38,261 bases of DNA from a virus. The DNA lies in IMG/VR virus record IMGVR_UViG_3300042883_000138, positions 1 through 38,261 of that record, one strand, 5' to 3'. A program made the position numbers and the translations under genes. Below are positions 1 through 5,948 of the stretch, in pieces. The notes under the pieces are model-generated. The model did not search any database and was not told the origin of the DNA. It saw only the letters and a list, made by a program, of their open reading frames with translations. Position 1 is the first letter of the stretch; the number at the start of each line of letters is the position of its first letter.

Positions 1-126
1 AGCAACACCAGGCACTCCTACTGCTGGCACTTGGCAGTTAGCCTCCATAACTATCGCATCAAACTCACCCTCACATACAACTACCCTGCTGGTATTAGAC
101 ATAGTTGAAATGACATTAAACAGGTG
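1..126. repeat. Terminal redundancy, left copy
   Basis: These 126 bases are identical to 38134-38259. The next position differs (C at 127, T at 38260) and the base after it matches again. The repeat lies inside a coding frame that runs off the left edge and resumes at the right edge, so the window is a circular molecule (about 38,133 bp) cut at an arbitrary point. The length looks like an assembler overlap rather than a biological terminal repeat; that is inference. Confidence 0.93.
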
Positions 127-426
127 CGACTTCTGACCAGTAGGCGCTCCATACTTAGGCTTACCATCATCTAATCTTCTAAACTTAAAGCCAACACAGA
201 TATCTAAGGCAGTGAAGTAAGGTATAGATATCCAACCTTGATAGCCTTGGTGTCCCTCTATCGGATCTGTGATAGAACCAAGACGATACCTAGCTGCTAC
301 CTCCTCAGATATTCCACGTCCTTCTAGATATTGCAGAGCTTCTGGGCTTATCTCCTGTGCGTAGTGATGAGCCGCTTCCTCCAATAATTTCGCCTGCCCT
401 TGCGAGAGCATCTTTGAACCCCACAT
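1..426 (-). CDS. DNA primase, TOPRIM part (5' portion; continues at 38261)
   Basis: This frame reads leftward from ATG 426 (or ATG 411, which has GGGG about seven bases upstream) off the edge and continues in frame at the right end to the stop at 37903, giving about 218 residues. The start region has the residues typical of the DnaG segment after the zinc finger (QAKLLEEAAHHYAQE, then ALQYLEGRGISEE and RYRLG). After the junction come the TOPRIM motifs: CEGEFDA with the conserved Glu, then GDND, then a PPGMDITDF segment. It should make RNA primers at the phage fork together with the CHC2 protein encoded just upstream in another frame. The 122-nt overlap with that gene means either two overlapping primase genes, as I recall for L5-like mycobacteriophages, or a frameshifted fusion. 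Confidence 0.85.
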   Translation of the reverse strand, partial: MWGSKMLSQGQAKLLEEAAHHYAQEISPEALQYLEGRGISEEVAARYRLGSITDPIEGHQGYQGWISIPYFTALDICVGFKFRRLDDGKPKYGAPTGQKSHLFNVISTMSNTSRVVVCEGEFDAIVMEANCQVPAVGVPGVA

Positions 427-682
427 TCTCTAGTTCCATAATTACATTAACAGCGTTGCCACCCTTGCCACAGGTATGACAGAAATACAAATTGTTATAG
501 GTGTCAATGACTGCGCTCTTGCGAGCATCATCGTGCATACAACAACGTACAGATATGTTGCGACCTTCTTTTACTTCGCCTCCGAAGTGTCTAACTACAT
601 CTGCTATGGAGACTGTGTTTGCATCAGAGTCGCCTTTTGACCTTTTCTTACGAACCACCCTGGACCAGTCTTGTGTTGGCAA
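305..682 (-). CDS. DNA primase zinc-finger (CHC2) protein
   Basis: A 125-residue protein with the DnaG-type CHC2 zinc ribbon: C47-x2-H50 and C68-x2-C71 followed by GKGGNAVN, then the helix VGFKDALARA that normally ends the domain. In DnaG this ribbon contacts template DNA. The frame soon reaches a stop, while the rest of the primase continues in the +1 frame, so the primase is split. The start is TTG at 682, chosen because AAGGAG lies at 690-695 with seven bases of spacing. It overlaps the preceding small cysteine-rich gene by 79 nt. The last 25 or so residues lie in the overlap and look non-conserved. Confidence 0.85.
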   Translation of the reverse strand: MPTQDWSRVVRKKRSKGDSDANTVSIADVVRHFGGEVKEGRNISVRCCMHDDARKSAVIDTYNNLYFCHTCGKGGNAVNVIMELENVGFKDALARAGEIIGGSGSSLRTGDKPRSSAISRRTWNI

Positions 683-780
683 GCGCAGTCTCCTTTACAG
701 TATCCGTGCATCTCTTCAGCCTTATCATACTGGCCTCGTGAGTTAAACTCACCAGCCACCTTGCAGTCCACACACATCAT
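604..780 (-). CDS. Small cysteine-rich protein ending in MQTQSP
   Basis: A 58-residue protein read directly from the complement. It carries C3-x2-C6 near the start and C28, C32, C34 and H36 in the middle, followed by the segment CQHKTGPGW. This arrangement could bind a metal. I associate the CQHKTGP segment with small proteins of many actinophages, but no function is known to me. The ATG at 780 overlaps the TGA of the preceding gene (ATGA), and a second ATG follows immediately. Its 3' part shares DNA with the CHC2 primase gene in a different frame. Confidence 0.75.
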   Translation of the reverse strand: MMCVDCKVAGEFNSRGQYDKAEEMHGYCKGDCACQHKTGPGWFVRKGQKATLMQTQSP

Positions 781-890
781 TTCTTTTTAGGTTCTTCTTC
801 TACTACTACTTCTTCCACCTTCGGTTCTTCTTTAACTTCTGGTGTAGCAAATATCTCACTGCTAGTTATCTTTCCTTCTGGTACTGGCAT
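777..890 (-). CDS. Hypothetical acidic/lysine-tailed small protein
   Basis: A 37-residue protein starting MPVPEGKITS, with a Glu/Val-rich middle (VEEVVVEEEP) and a Lys end. ATG 890 follows the stop of the nuclease gene by one base, typical of coupled genes here. The same frame is open upstream to an ATG at 992 (71 residues), but that would lie entirely inside the nuclease gene. No family is recognised. A tail of acidic residues is all that can be seen, and it could still be non-coding. Confidence 0.4.
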   Translation of the reverse strand: MPVPEGKITSSEIFATPEVKEEPKVEEVVVEEEPKKK

Positions 891-891
891 T

Positions 892-1329
892 TTAGTCACT
901 GTTACTTTCCCCCATCTCTGGGACTGTGTTAGATATTTCTTCTTCCAAGCTGTTTTTTTCCACCGCTTTAGCGGTTTTATTGTTGAGGCCATTTAACCAC
1001 TCCTCTAGATTTTGTATTACCCAAGCATCTTCTATGCTGGCTCTGCGCCTCTTAACTATAACGAAGGCGGGAGGCTCAACCACAAGACCCCGCGCCTTCG
1101 CATAGTTGGCTGCCTCAACCTGAGCTTCCGCCCAGAACTGAGGAAGATCTAATGACTTTCTATTCTTACATTCCAGAATATAGGTCTGACCTGCGATTAT
1201 GGTGACAATATCACCCTCGTCATTGGCTCCTGCCTTAGCAAGTCTTTCAGCAAAGTGGCCTAGTTTGCGTAGATACTTCATCACATCTGTCTCAAACTTA
1301 GAACCCTTAGCCTTATTGTAACTAGACAT
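892..1329 (-). CDS. Holliday-junction resolvase-like PD-(D/E)XK nuclease
   Basis: A 145-residue protein with the core of the Hjc/resolvase-like nuclease fold: KGSKFETDVMKYL (E13), then GANDEGDIV (D40) and ILECKNRK (E53-x-K55), the usual acidic triad plus lysine. Such enzymes cut branched DNA intermediates during replication, recombination or packaging. The start ATG overlaps the stop of the RecA-like gene by eight bases, placing it in the replication/recombination operon next to Cas4-like and primase genes. Its exact substrate, junction or other flap, cannot be told from sequence. Confidence 0.8.
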   Translation of the reverse strand: MSSYNKAKGSKFETDVMKYLRKLGHFAERLAKAGANDEGDIVTIIAGQTYILECKNRKSLDLPQFWAEAQVEAANYAKARGLVVEPPAFVIVKRRRASIEDAWVIQNLEEWLNGLNNKTAKAVEKNSLEEEISNTVPEMGESNSD

Positions 1330-2155
1330 AGTTGCTCACATTAGAATTACGGATTGCTCTGCCATAAGAATCAGAGTCAGATATCTGGCAGGTAGCAAAG
1401 TTCACAAAGAGCCCTACATAATCCTTACCATCTGCTTGATGCTTACCAAAACGATTCTTTACTGGTGCAACCCTTAAAGTATTTTCTATTGGGCTATAGC
1501 CAAGAGTAAGTATCATCGCAGGTAACTGACTTACCTTTCCGTGAATAGCACGGCGAGCTGAAGGTTCAGTTGGATTACCATACTCACTCTGTTCTGATAC
1601 GTGATGCAGTACTAACACACAGGCTTCAGTCTTCCTAGACATATCGTGCAACTCAACCATAATCTGGCGCAGTCCTGCCCATTCATTATCAGATTCAGCA
1701 ACAACATTCATTAAGTTATCTATTACGATTAGCTCTGGAGCCAACCCATATAGTTCTATGTAGGCTTTGATTTCCATTTCTATATCATCAAGATTAGGAC
1801 TGGAGTCAAAGACCCATTGTATATGCGACATACTCTCCAAGTACTTATCATAGTAACGAGGATTCTCAGTAATCATTTTCTCAACTGTCTGCTGAGTATG
1901 ACCTGCTGTATGTGCAGATGCTCGCATCATTACTGTAGCGGTATCAGTATCTGCTGAGAAGAATAAAGTAGGAACCTTTGCCTGAATGGTATAGACCAGA
2001 GCGAACATAGACTTACCAGCATTGGGCGCAGCAGCGACCATACATACTTGGCCTCGTCTAAACTTTATATCTTTCTTCTCTAGATCTTTCCATACTGTAG
2101 GCAGGGGTTGTGCTGTAGTACGAGAAGACTTCCAAGCTCTATCTAGTCTAAGCAT
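1322..2155 (-). CDS. RecA/DnaB-like ATPase (AAA_25 type)
   Basis: A 277-residue RecA-fold ATPase. The Walker A motif is AAPNAGKS (residues 42-49) and Walker B is LIVIDN (142-147); the LHH segment at 183-185 fits the sensor strand. It is shorter than DnaB and has no N-terminal helicase domain, resembling the compact helicase/recombinase ATPases of actinophage replication modules. It likely acts at the fork or in strand exchange together with the split primase. GGAGGGG precedes the ATG at 2155 with good spacing, and the start overlaps the WhiB stop by eight bases. Confidence 0.85.
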   Translation of the reverse strand: MLRLDRAWKSSRTTAQPLPTVWKDLEKKDIKFRRGQVCMVAAAPNAGKSMFALVYTIQAKVPTLFFSADTDTATVMMRASAHTAGHTQQTVEKMITENPRYYDKYLESMSHIQWVFDSSPNLDDIEMEIKAYIELYGLAPELIVIDNLMNVVAESDNEWAGLRQIMVELHDMSRKTEACVLVLHHVSEQSEYGNPTEPSARRAIHGKVSQLPAMILTLGYSPIENTLRVAPVKNRFGKHQADGKDYVGLFVNFATCQISDSDSYGRAIRNSNVSNYV

Positions 2156-2420
2156 TATGCCCCTCCCTTGGCAGTATTACATTTCTTTTTCTTCTAGCTT
2201 CTTTTAGGTCAGCCCCTGTAAGGCCACCCCAGATACCAAATCTTTCGTTCTGTATACCCCATTCAGCGCATTCGGATTTATGGACACATCTTCCACAGAT
2301 AGTTTTTGCAAAACTTGTATGGTAACGAGAACTACTGTCTGTCCCAGTAACCTCTGGGAACCAATGGTCTCCTCCGACTTGTGCACATAGCGGAGCCTCG
2401 TATTCACGCGGCTCTCGCAT
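2148..2420 (-). CDS. WhiB-family iron-sulfur transcription factor
   Basis: A 90-residue protein with the complete WhiB signature: C12, then C42-x2-C45-x5-C51, which hold a 4Fe-4S cluster, followed by GIWGG (62-66) and a basic tail (EARRKRN). WhiB proteins bind sigma factors and are restricted to actinobacteria and their phages, so this gene is the main host clue. The ATG at 2420 starts just before the conserved region, four bases after the preceding stop. The frame extends upstream to 2501 but without family residues. It may redirect host or phage transcription together with the sigma-like gene at 36862. Confidence 0.93.
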   Translation of the reverse strand: MREPREYEAPLCAQVGGDHWFPEVTGTDSSSRYHTSFAKTICGRCVHKSECAEWGIQNERFGIWGGLTGADLKEARRKRNVILPREGHNA

Positions 2421-2424
2421 TGTG

Positions 2425-2865
2425 TTACGCCCAAATCGTTGCCGCTTGTTGGTCCTTTGGAACTTTAGCACCAGTCCACTTAGGACCAGTAGCGGGATCA
2501 AACCAACCCTTGTATGGCTTGCCAGTTGCTTGTGCCTTGCCGTGCTTTAGAACCATCTTTCCACGAGAGCACTCTGGTGCGCTTGGGTGGTTGTATACCC
2601 AGATGTTGCCATACTTATCGTTGACAGTTTCTTCTCCGCCAGCAGATACTGGCGCTGATGCTACTGCTGGTGCAGAATTGTAAACGGGAGCAGCAGGTGC
2701 AGCGCCTGCATACGCTTGACTTGTGCTTGTAATAAGGGCAGAAAAGTCAGAAGCTGCTGTTAGCAACCCTTCCAATTCCTCCTTGCTTGTAGCATAAAGA
2801 TTGATGAGGGTTCCATCTGGTGTCTTGAAATTGACTTGGAACTTTGTTGATTCTGGTGCAGCCAC
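2425..2865 (-). CDS. Hypothetical protein with KHGKAQATGKPYKGWF segment
   Basis: About 146 residues. The N-terminal half looks like a small alpha/beta unit (FQVNFKTPDG). An Ala/Pro-rich linker of about 35 residues follows, and the C-terminal part contains CSRGKMVLKHGKAQ and KPYKGWFDP. Similar 'C..G.m....gk..GkpYkgwF' ends occur in actinophage early proteins of unknown role. I choose GTG 2865 because GGAGG at 2874-2878 is eight bases upstream and the Cas4-like gene stops one base before; ATG 2880 is the alternative. A link to DNA metabolism is inferred only from neighbours. Confidence 0.7.
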   Translation of the reverse strand: MAAPESTKFQVNFKTPDGTLINLYATSKEELEGLLTAASDFSALITSTSQAYAGAAPAAPVYNSAPAVASAPVSAGGEETVNDKYGNIWVYNHPSAPECSRGKMVLKHGKAQATGKPYKGWFDPATGPKWTGAKVPKDQQAATIWA

Positions 2866-2866
2866 T

Positions 2867-3808
2867 TTACTTACCTCCATTATGTTTAATTGAAAGGCGC
2901 AGACTTTCCTTGCCTTTTATTGTTGGACAAAAGCCGATGAGTTGCTCGACTGCATCCTTATCTACTTGCGTAGGTCCAGCTACTGATGTCCAACGGACTT
3001 CAACTCCAGTAGCTGTGACACCGACAACCCCACTAAGAGCTTCTTTAATAGCATCCTTCTTGGTTGTCAATTCTTTTATCTTCTGATCTATCTGTAGATA
3101 TTCCAAAGCCTGATTACTAGACTCATCACTTTCAATGAGCGGTAACTCAGTCTTTGTACGTTCTTTTTTTAGACCAACGCATCCAATCTCACCAGATGCG
3201 TCAAAGTATTTACAATAGAACTTGCAGTAGCTCTCATCCTTTTCAGGTTCAGGAGCAACCTCACTGGTCTTAATAGCCTCTAACCAAGAGAGGGCTTCGA
3301 GCGCAACAGCAGGGTCATACTTCTCCGTATGGACCTTGACATCGCGCTCGTCACCGTCTCGCGGTATTGCTACCAGATGAACATTAGTAACCTTCCCCAA
3401 GCCACTTTGTTCTATCAGGTATCCGTAAGTTTGTATTTGCCAGCGTTGCTGCTGACTTGGAAAGTAAGTGAGGTTCTTCAACTTCACTGTCTTCCAATCC
3501 ACTACATCGCCTGTCCCAGGAATGTAGAGATCTACGTGAGCCTTCATTCCGTTATGTTCTACTGTTTGCTCTAGCAAAACTTCTTTGTTATTAGATAAAG
3601 CATTCTCTATAGAGTTATGGATAGCAGTACCCATAATAGCTGCGAGCTTTAGCTCTCCGCCATTGGTCTTTTCTTGTCCGTTTAATTTATACCAGACCTT
3701 ACGCCGACAGCCACCTAACTCTGATGGACCTATCTGTGTCTGCAGTGACCTGCCTCTACTGTTCTCTTTCTCGTAGAGAGCCTTAACTAATAAATCTTTT
3801 ATATCCAT
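2867..3808 (-). CDS. Cas4/RecB-like exonuclease with iron-sulfur cysteines
   Basis: A 313-residue PD-(D/E)XK nuclease. Visible motifs in order are C34 (GGCRRKVWY), G60-x3-H64, D93 in HVDLY, D104-W-K106 and the QIQTYGYL helix, then C195, C199 and C210. The single early and three late cysteines match the 4Fe-4S staple of Cas4/AddB-type nucleases. Such enzymes resect DNA ends and in phages support recombination. No CRISPR array or cas1/cas2 is present, so this is a replication-module enzyme. Residues beyond about 225 form a predicted coiled-coil and a C-terminal extension. Confidence 0.88.
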   Translation of the reverse strand: MDIKDLLVKALYEKENSRGRSLQTQIGPSELGGCRRKVWYKLNGQEKTNGGELKLAAIMGTAIHNSIENALSNNKEVLLEQTVEHNGMKAHVDLYIPGTGDVVDWKTVKLKNLTYFPSQQQRWQIQTYGYLIEQSGLGKVTNVHLVAIPRDGDERDVKVHTEKYDPAVALEALSWLEAIKTSEVAPEPEKDESYCKFYCKYFDASGEIGCVGLKKERTKTELPLIESDESSNQALEYLQIDQKIKELTTKKDAIKEALSGVVGVTATGVEVRWTSVAGPTQVDKDAVEQLIGFCPTIKGKESLRLSIKHNGGK

Positions 3809-3978
3809 TTATGCTTTTCCCACCTAGTTATTGTGAAGCGGAATACTATCAGATTTATTACTAACATTCTAGCAATTAACCTGTATGGCATAGTGTCATA
3901 GTCGTGAAAGTAATCAATACCAAGGCCCCAGTTATTCAAACTACCAAAGCTGAAGTGAATTGAATAGTCTCGTATCAC
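3799..3978 (-). CDS. Small hypothetical protein (59 aa)
   Basis: The gap between two larger genes is filled by a frame of 59 residues starting MIRDYSIHFS. It starts at GTG 3978, overlapping the preceding TGA (GTGA), with AAGGAAGGA a few bases upstream, and its stop overlaps the Cas4-like start. The protein is aromatic-rich (NNWGLGIDYFHDY) with a hydrophobic stretch near residues 35-50 (ARMLVINLIVF). No known family is recognised. The strong SD and the coupled ends make it convincing as a gene. Confidence 0.75.
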   Translation of the reverse strand: MIRDYSIHFSFGSLNNWGLGIDYFHDYDTMPYRLIARMLVINLIVFRFTITRWEKHKWI

Positions 3979-4541
3979 GTTATTATCCTTCCTTGAGAGA
4001 CTAATTGAATCGGTGGACAGGTATTGATGTCAAGGATGCTGGCTATTTGAACAGCGCGTTCGGCGTGTTGGTCAATGTTGCCTAACGTAAGACGATTAAC
4101 GCGACCATATAGATAGCCGAGAGCATAAGCGCCACCACTACCCAAGCCGTAAATACCTTTGTCGGACTGGATGAACGAGAGGTCAGTTGCAATATGGAAT
4201 AGGTTGCCATCAAACGCGACAAGGTAGTCGAACCCTGTTTCTTTATCTTTGGTTGCTTCATACGGGTCGTATCCATTCTCTTTGAAAGCCTTCAGGATTG
4301 AAGGCATAACTTTCTTACCCATCCACTGCACGGGATCAGCTCCCTTGTAGGGTGGCGGACTCCAGTTGTAAGCCAAGATATCAGCAGGCCTGGAATCTCC
4401 TACCAGTCCTATCAAGTATCTACCAACGTTAATAATCTTTGGCGTAGTACTACTTATAGTCCGTAAGTTATCTTCAGTAATCTGGCTATCAGCAGCCAGT
4501 ATCACCATATCTTCAATCTGTATTCCTACCAGTGTCGTCAT
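3975..4541 (-). CDS. Proteasome beta / HslV-like Ntn hydrolase
   Basis: A 188-residue protein with the Ntn-hydrolase fold of proteasome beta and HslV. It starts MTTLVGI, so removing Met exposes Thr1. D17 (AADSQ), Lys34 (TPKI; Lys33 in the family) and Gly47 (GLVGD) fall at the family's catalytic positions, and GLGSGG sits where the conserved GSG motif does. It should cut peptides or act as an amidase, if it assembles. No ATPase partner (Mpa, HslU) is encoded here. Start ATG 4541 is chosen because the frame upstream to 4670 lacks family residues and would bury Thr1. It is the first gene of the leftward early operon. Confidence 0.85.
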   Translation of the reverse strand: MTTLVGIQIEDMVILAADSQITEDNLRTISSTTPKIINVGRYLIGLVGDSRPADILAYNWSPPPYKGADPVQWMGKKVMPSILKAFKENGYDPYEATKDKETGFDYLVAFDGNLFHIATDLSFIQSDKGIYGLGSGGAYALGYLYGRVNRLTLGNIDQHAERAVQIASILDINTCPPIQLVSQGRIIT

Positions 4542-4682
4542 AGCAGAGAAATATACCTTCCATCGGCGTGTCGTACCAGTAACGACACACCTTGTCATTA
4601 AACTATGAGCGGAGCGAATAAACAGTAACAGCGTTCCGAGCCGCCAAGGGCGGCGAGAGGCGACTGACATCAGGAAGGAGCC
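4542..4682. promoter_or_regulatory. Divergent promoter region with two dyads
   Basis: This gap separates the leftward early operon from a rightward gene. A perfect inverted repeat GTGTCGT/ACGACAC lies at 4568-4588 with a 7-base spacer. Leftward, TATATT (4550-4555) is eight bases before ATG 4541, suggesting a nearly leaderless transcript whose -35 region overlaps the dyad. Rightward, TTGTCA (4592-4597) and GAATAA (4616-4621) are weak -35/-10 candidates. A GC hairpin GCCGCC/GGCGGC (4640-4654) lies in the rightward leader before the SD at 4671-4680. The promoter calls are inference. Confidence 0.45.
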
Positions 4683-4919
4683 GTGAACTCAGTGTTGTTC
4701 CGTCTACTTCGGCTGCTTAGAATACCACCAGTCAAAGCAGCAGATCTCAGGTCCCTTGGACCTACTCACGTCTGTAGCTGTGGTTGTACTATGTTTAACA
4801 TTATGGCTCAGTTCCAAGACTATGAGATATCCTGGTACTTTCTTGATGCTACCTGTGTCAACTGCGGTAATCTAGTTCGTATCCCTTGTCCTGTTGATAA
4901 CAACGAGAATAGTTTTTAG
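4683..4919 (+). CDS. Zinc-ribbon protein, isolated rightward gene
   Basis: A 78-residue protein with C31-x-C33-x-C35 and C58-x2-C61, spaced like a phage zinc ribbon of the kind 'C-CG...F...ldatC..CG'. An aromatic patch (EISWYFLDATC) lies between the knuckles. GTG 4683 follows AGGAAGGAG at 4672-4680, and the SD core is close but usable. It is the only rightward gene outside the accessory operon and is transcribed towards the terminator at 4932-4961. Its role is unknown; small zinc ribbons in phages often modulate host transcription. Confidence 0.75.
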   Translation: MNSVLFRLLRLLRIPPVKAADLRSLGPTHVCSCGCTMFNIMAQFQDYEISWYFLDATCVNCGNLVRIPCPVDNNENSF

Positions 4920-4921
4920 GC

Positions 4922-4961
4922 ATAAAAAAAGAAGCCCCCACCCCGTTAGGGATGAGGGCTT
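4922..4961 (-). terminator. Bidirectional intrinsic terminator ending the late operon
   Basis: AAGCCC (4932-4937) pairs with GGGCTT (4956-4961), and inner CA/TG and CCC/GGG pairs surround a GTTA loop, interrupted by two C-A mismatches. On the minus strand the hairpin is followed by TTCTTTTTTT (4931-4922), the classic form, so leftward late transcription past the holin should stop here. The rightward gene ending at 4919 also runs into it and is followed only by TTTCC. Confidence 0.85.
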
Positions 4962-4986
4962 TCCTCGCAGCGCTCTTACAAATTAC

Positions 4987-5208
4987 TTACTTTACAGCGT
5001 CGTACTTTCTTCCGAACTCCGCTTCAGTCTTATCAGCCCACTTGACGATAGGGGCAGTAAGACCACCGATTAGGATTGCGTATTCAGGAGCTAGGTCTGT
5101 TGCCAAAGCAATTCCCATAGTCGCTGCTGATGCTAGAACAGCACGGAGATAAGACTTGAAAGCAGCCTTAAACTCTTTGCTCTTGATTTTCTTTGCTAGT
5201 TTCTTCAT
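4987..5208 (-). CDS. Holin-like membrane protein
   Basis: A 73-residue protein with a basic amphipathic start (KKLAKKIKSKEFK), a hydrophobic segment around residues 20-38 (RAVLASAATMGIALATD) and a second around 42-56 (YAILIGGLTAPIV), then a charged tail. Small size, two membrane segments and position directly after the endolysin (TAATG overlap) fit a holin that makes pores to release the lysin. GAGAGGAAAG precedes the start. Assignment is by context and topology; holins have no common motif. Confidence 0.72.
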   Translation of the reverse strand: MKKLAKKIKSKEFKAAFKSYLRAVLASAATMGIALATDLAPEYAILIGGLTAPIVKWADKTEAEFGRKYDAVK

Positions 5209-5738
5209 TACTTTCCTCTCTTGAATAAGGACACAAACAAGGACTTCTTCCTAAGAGATTGATTCTTAGTAGCAGCCTTGGCTGTCTTCTTCTTAGGCTT
5301 AGAGGCCTTCGACTTTGCCACAGTAAGGGCATCCTTCGGAGTCCTCTTAGCCTTTTCCAACCAGGGAAACCAAGGACTGGTGTCCTTATCGTGCTCTTGC
5401 CTGATTGAAATGTGTAGATGACTTACGTGTTTATTTGGTCCTTCGTAAGCGCGGTCACCGTGTTCCTTAGACCAGATGCGCCCACTAAATATCAGGTATG
5501 AGACTCGCTTATCTTCCTTGAGTTTCTCATAGATTTTGCTGCAATCAATTCCGTTATGTGGATCGTGGGTCAAATCTACTGCGTGACCTGTGTTATGGTC
5601 AGAGTTAGGATTTGCCTTGATGTGAGCCTTGCTTGGCAGGAGTCCATCCGATACCTTCTTGCGCTTTGGAGCAAGCGCAGTTGCCTGTCTTAGAACGGCA
5701 CTTGCTGCAGGTGTTGCACTCTTTGCAACAGGTTTCAC
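5208..5738 (-). CDS. Endolysin, M15-type (VanY-like) D,D-peptidase
   Basis: A 176-residue protein with zinc-ligand motifs of the M15 peptidases: SDHNTGHAVDL (H48, H52, D55) and SHLHIS (H107-x-H109). Such enzymes cut peptide bonds in peptidoglycan stems or bridges. The tail after residue 128 is Lys/Ala-rich and could bind the cell wall or DNA. No signal peptide is obvious, so export through the holin encoded next is expected. Translation starts at GTG 5738, just after the preceding stop. Confidence 0.87.
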   Translation of the reverse strand: MKPVAKSATPAASAVLRQATALAPKRKKVSDGLLPSKAHIKANPNSDHNTGHAVDLTHDPHNGIDCSKIYEKLKEDKRVSYLIFSGRIWSKEHGDRAYEGPNKHVSHLHISIRQEHDKDTSPWFPWLEKAKRTPKDALTVAKSKASKPKKKTAKAATKNQSLRKKSLFVSLFKRGK

Positions 5739-5741
5739 TTG

Positions 5742-5939
5742 TCATCCTCTTTCTGCCAGAATCTTGTAGATTTCGTCAACGCGTGTCTCTAGTCGAGCCA
5801 CTGTGTCTTTGATGCTGGAGCCACCATTAGGTCTAAGTTCATAAAGAAATGAATGGACTATCCAACGCAGTCCCATAAATAAAGTTGATGCTATTCCAAG
5901 AACTGTGGCAATAAGAATTGCCCATTCAGAAGGGGTCAT
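5742..5939 (-). CDS. Membrane/coiled-coil lysis-cassette protein
   Basis: A 65-residue protein with one strong transmembrane helix (residues 6-30, WAILIATVLGIASTLFMGL) and a C-terminal heptad-like stretch (KDTVARLETRVDEIYKIL). This topology resembles small phage holin or XhlA-like proteins. AGGAG sits six bases before ATG 5939. It lies directly upstream of the endolysin and holin, so it may be a second holin or a lysis regulator. Confidence 0.7.
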   Translation of the reverse strand: MTPSEWAILIATVLGIASTLFMGLRWIVHSFLYELRPNGGSSIKDTVARLETRVDEIYKILAERG

Positions 5940-5948
5940 TGCAGGCTC

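Noticed and set aside
2204-2434. Alternative frame opposite the WhiB reading frame.
   Set aside because: The other frame carries the complete WhiB signature.
4542-4670. Upstream extension of the Ntn hydrolase to ATG 4670.
   Set aside because: Would place the catalytic Thr inside the chain and adds an unlikely Arg-rich stretch over the dyad-containing control region.
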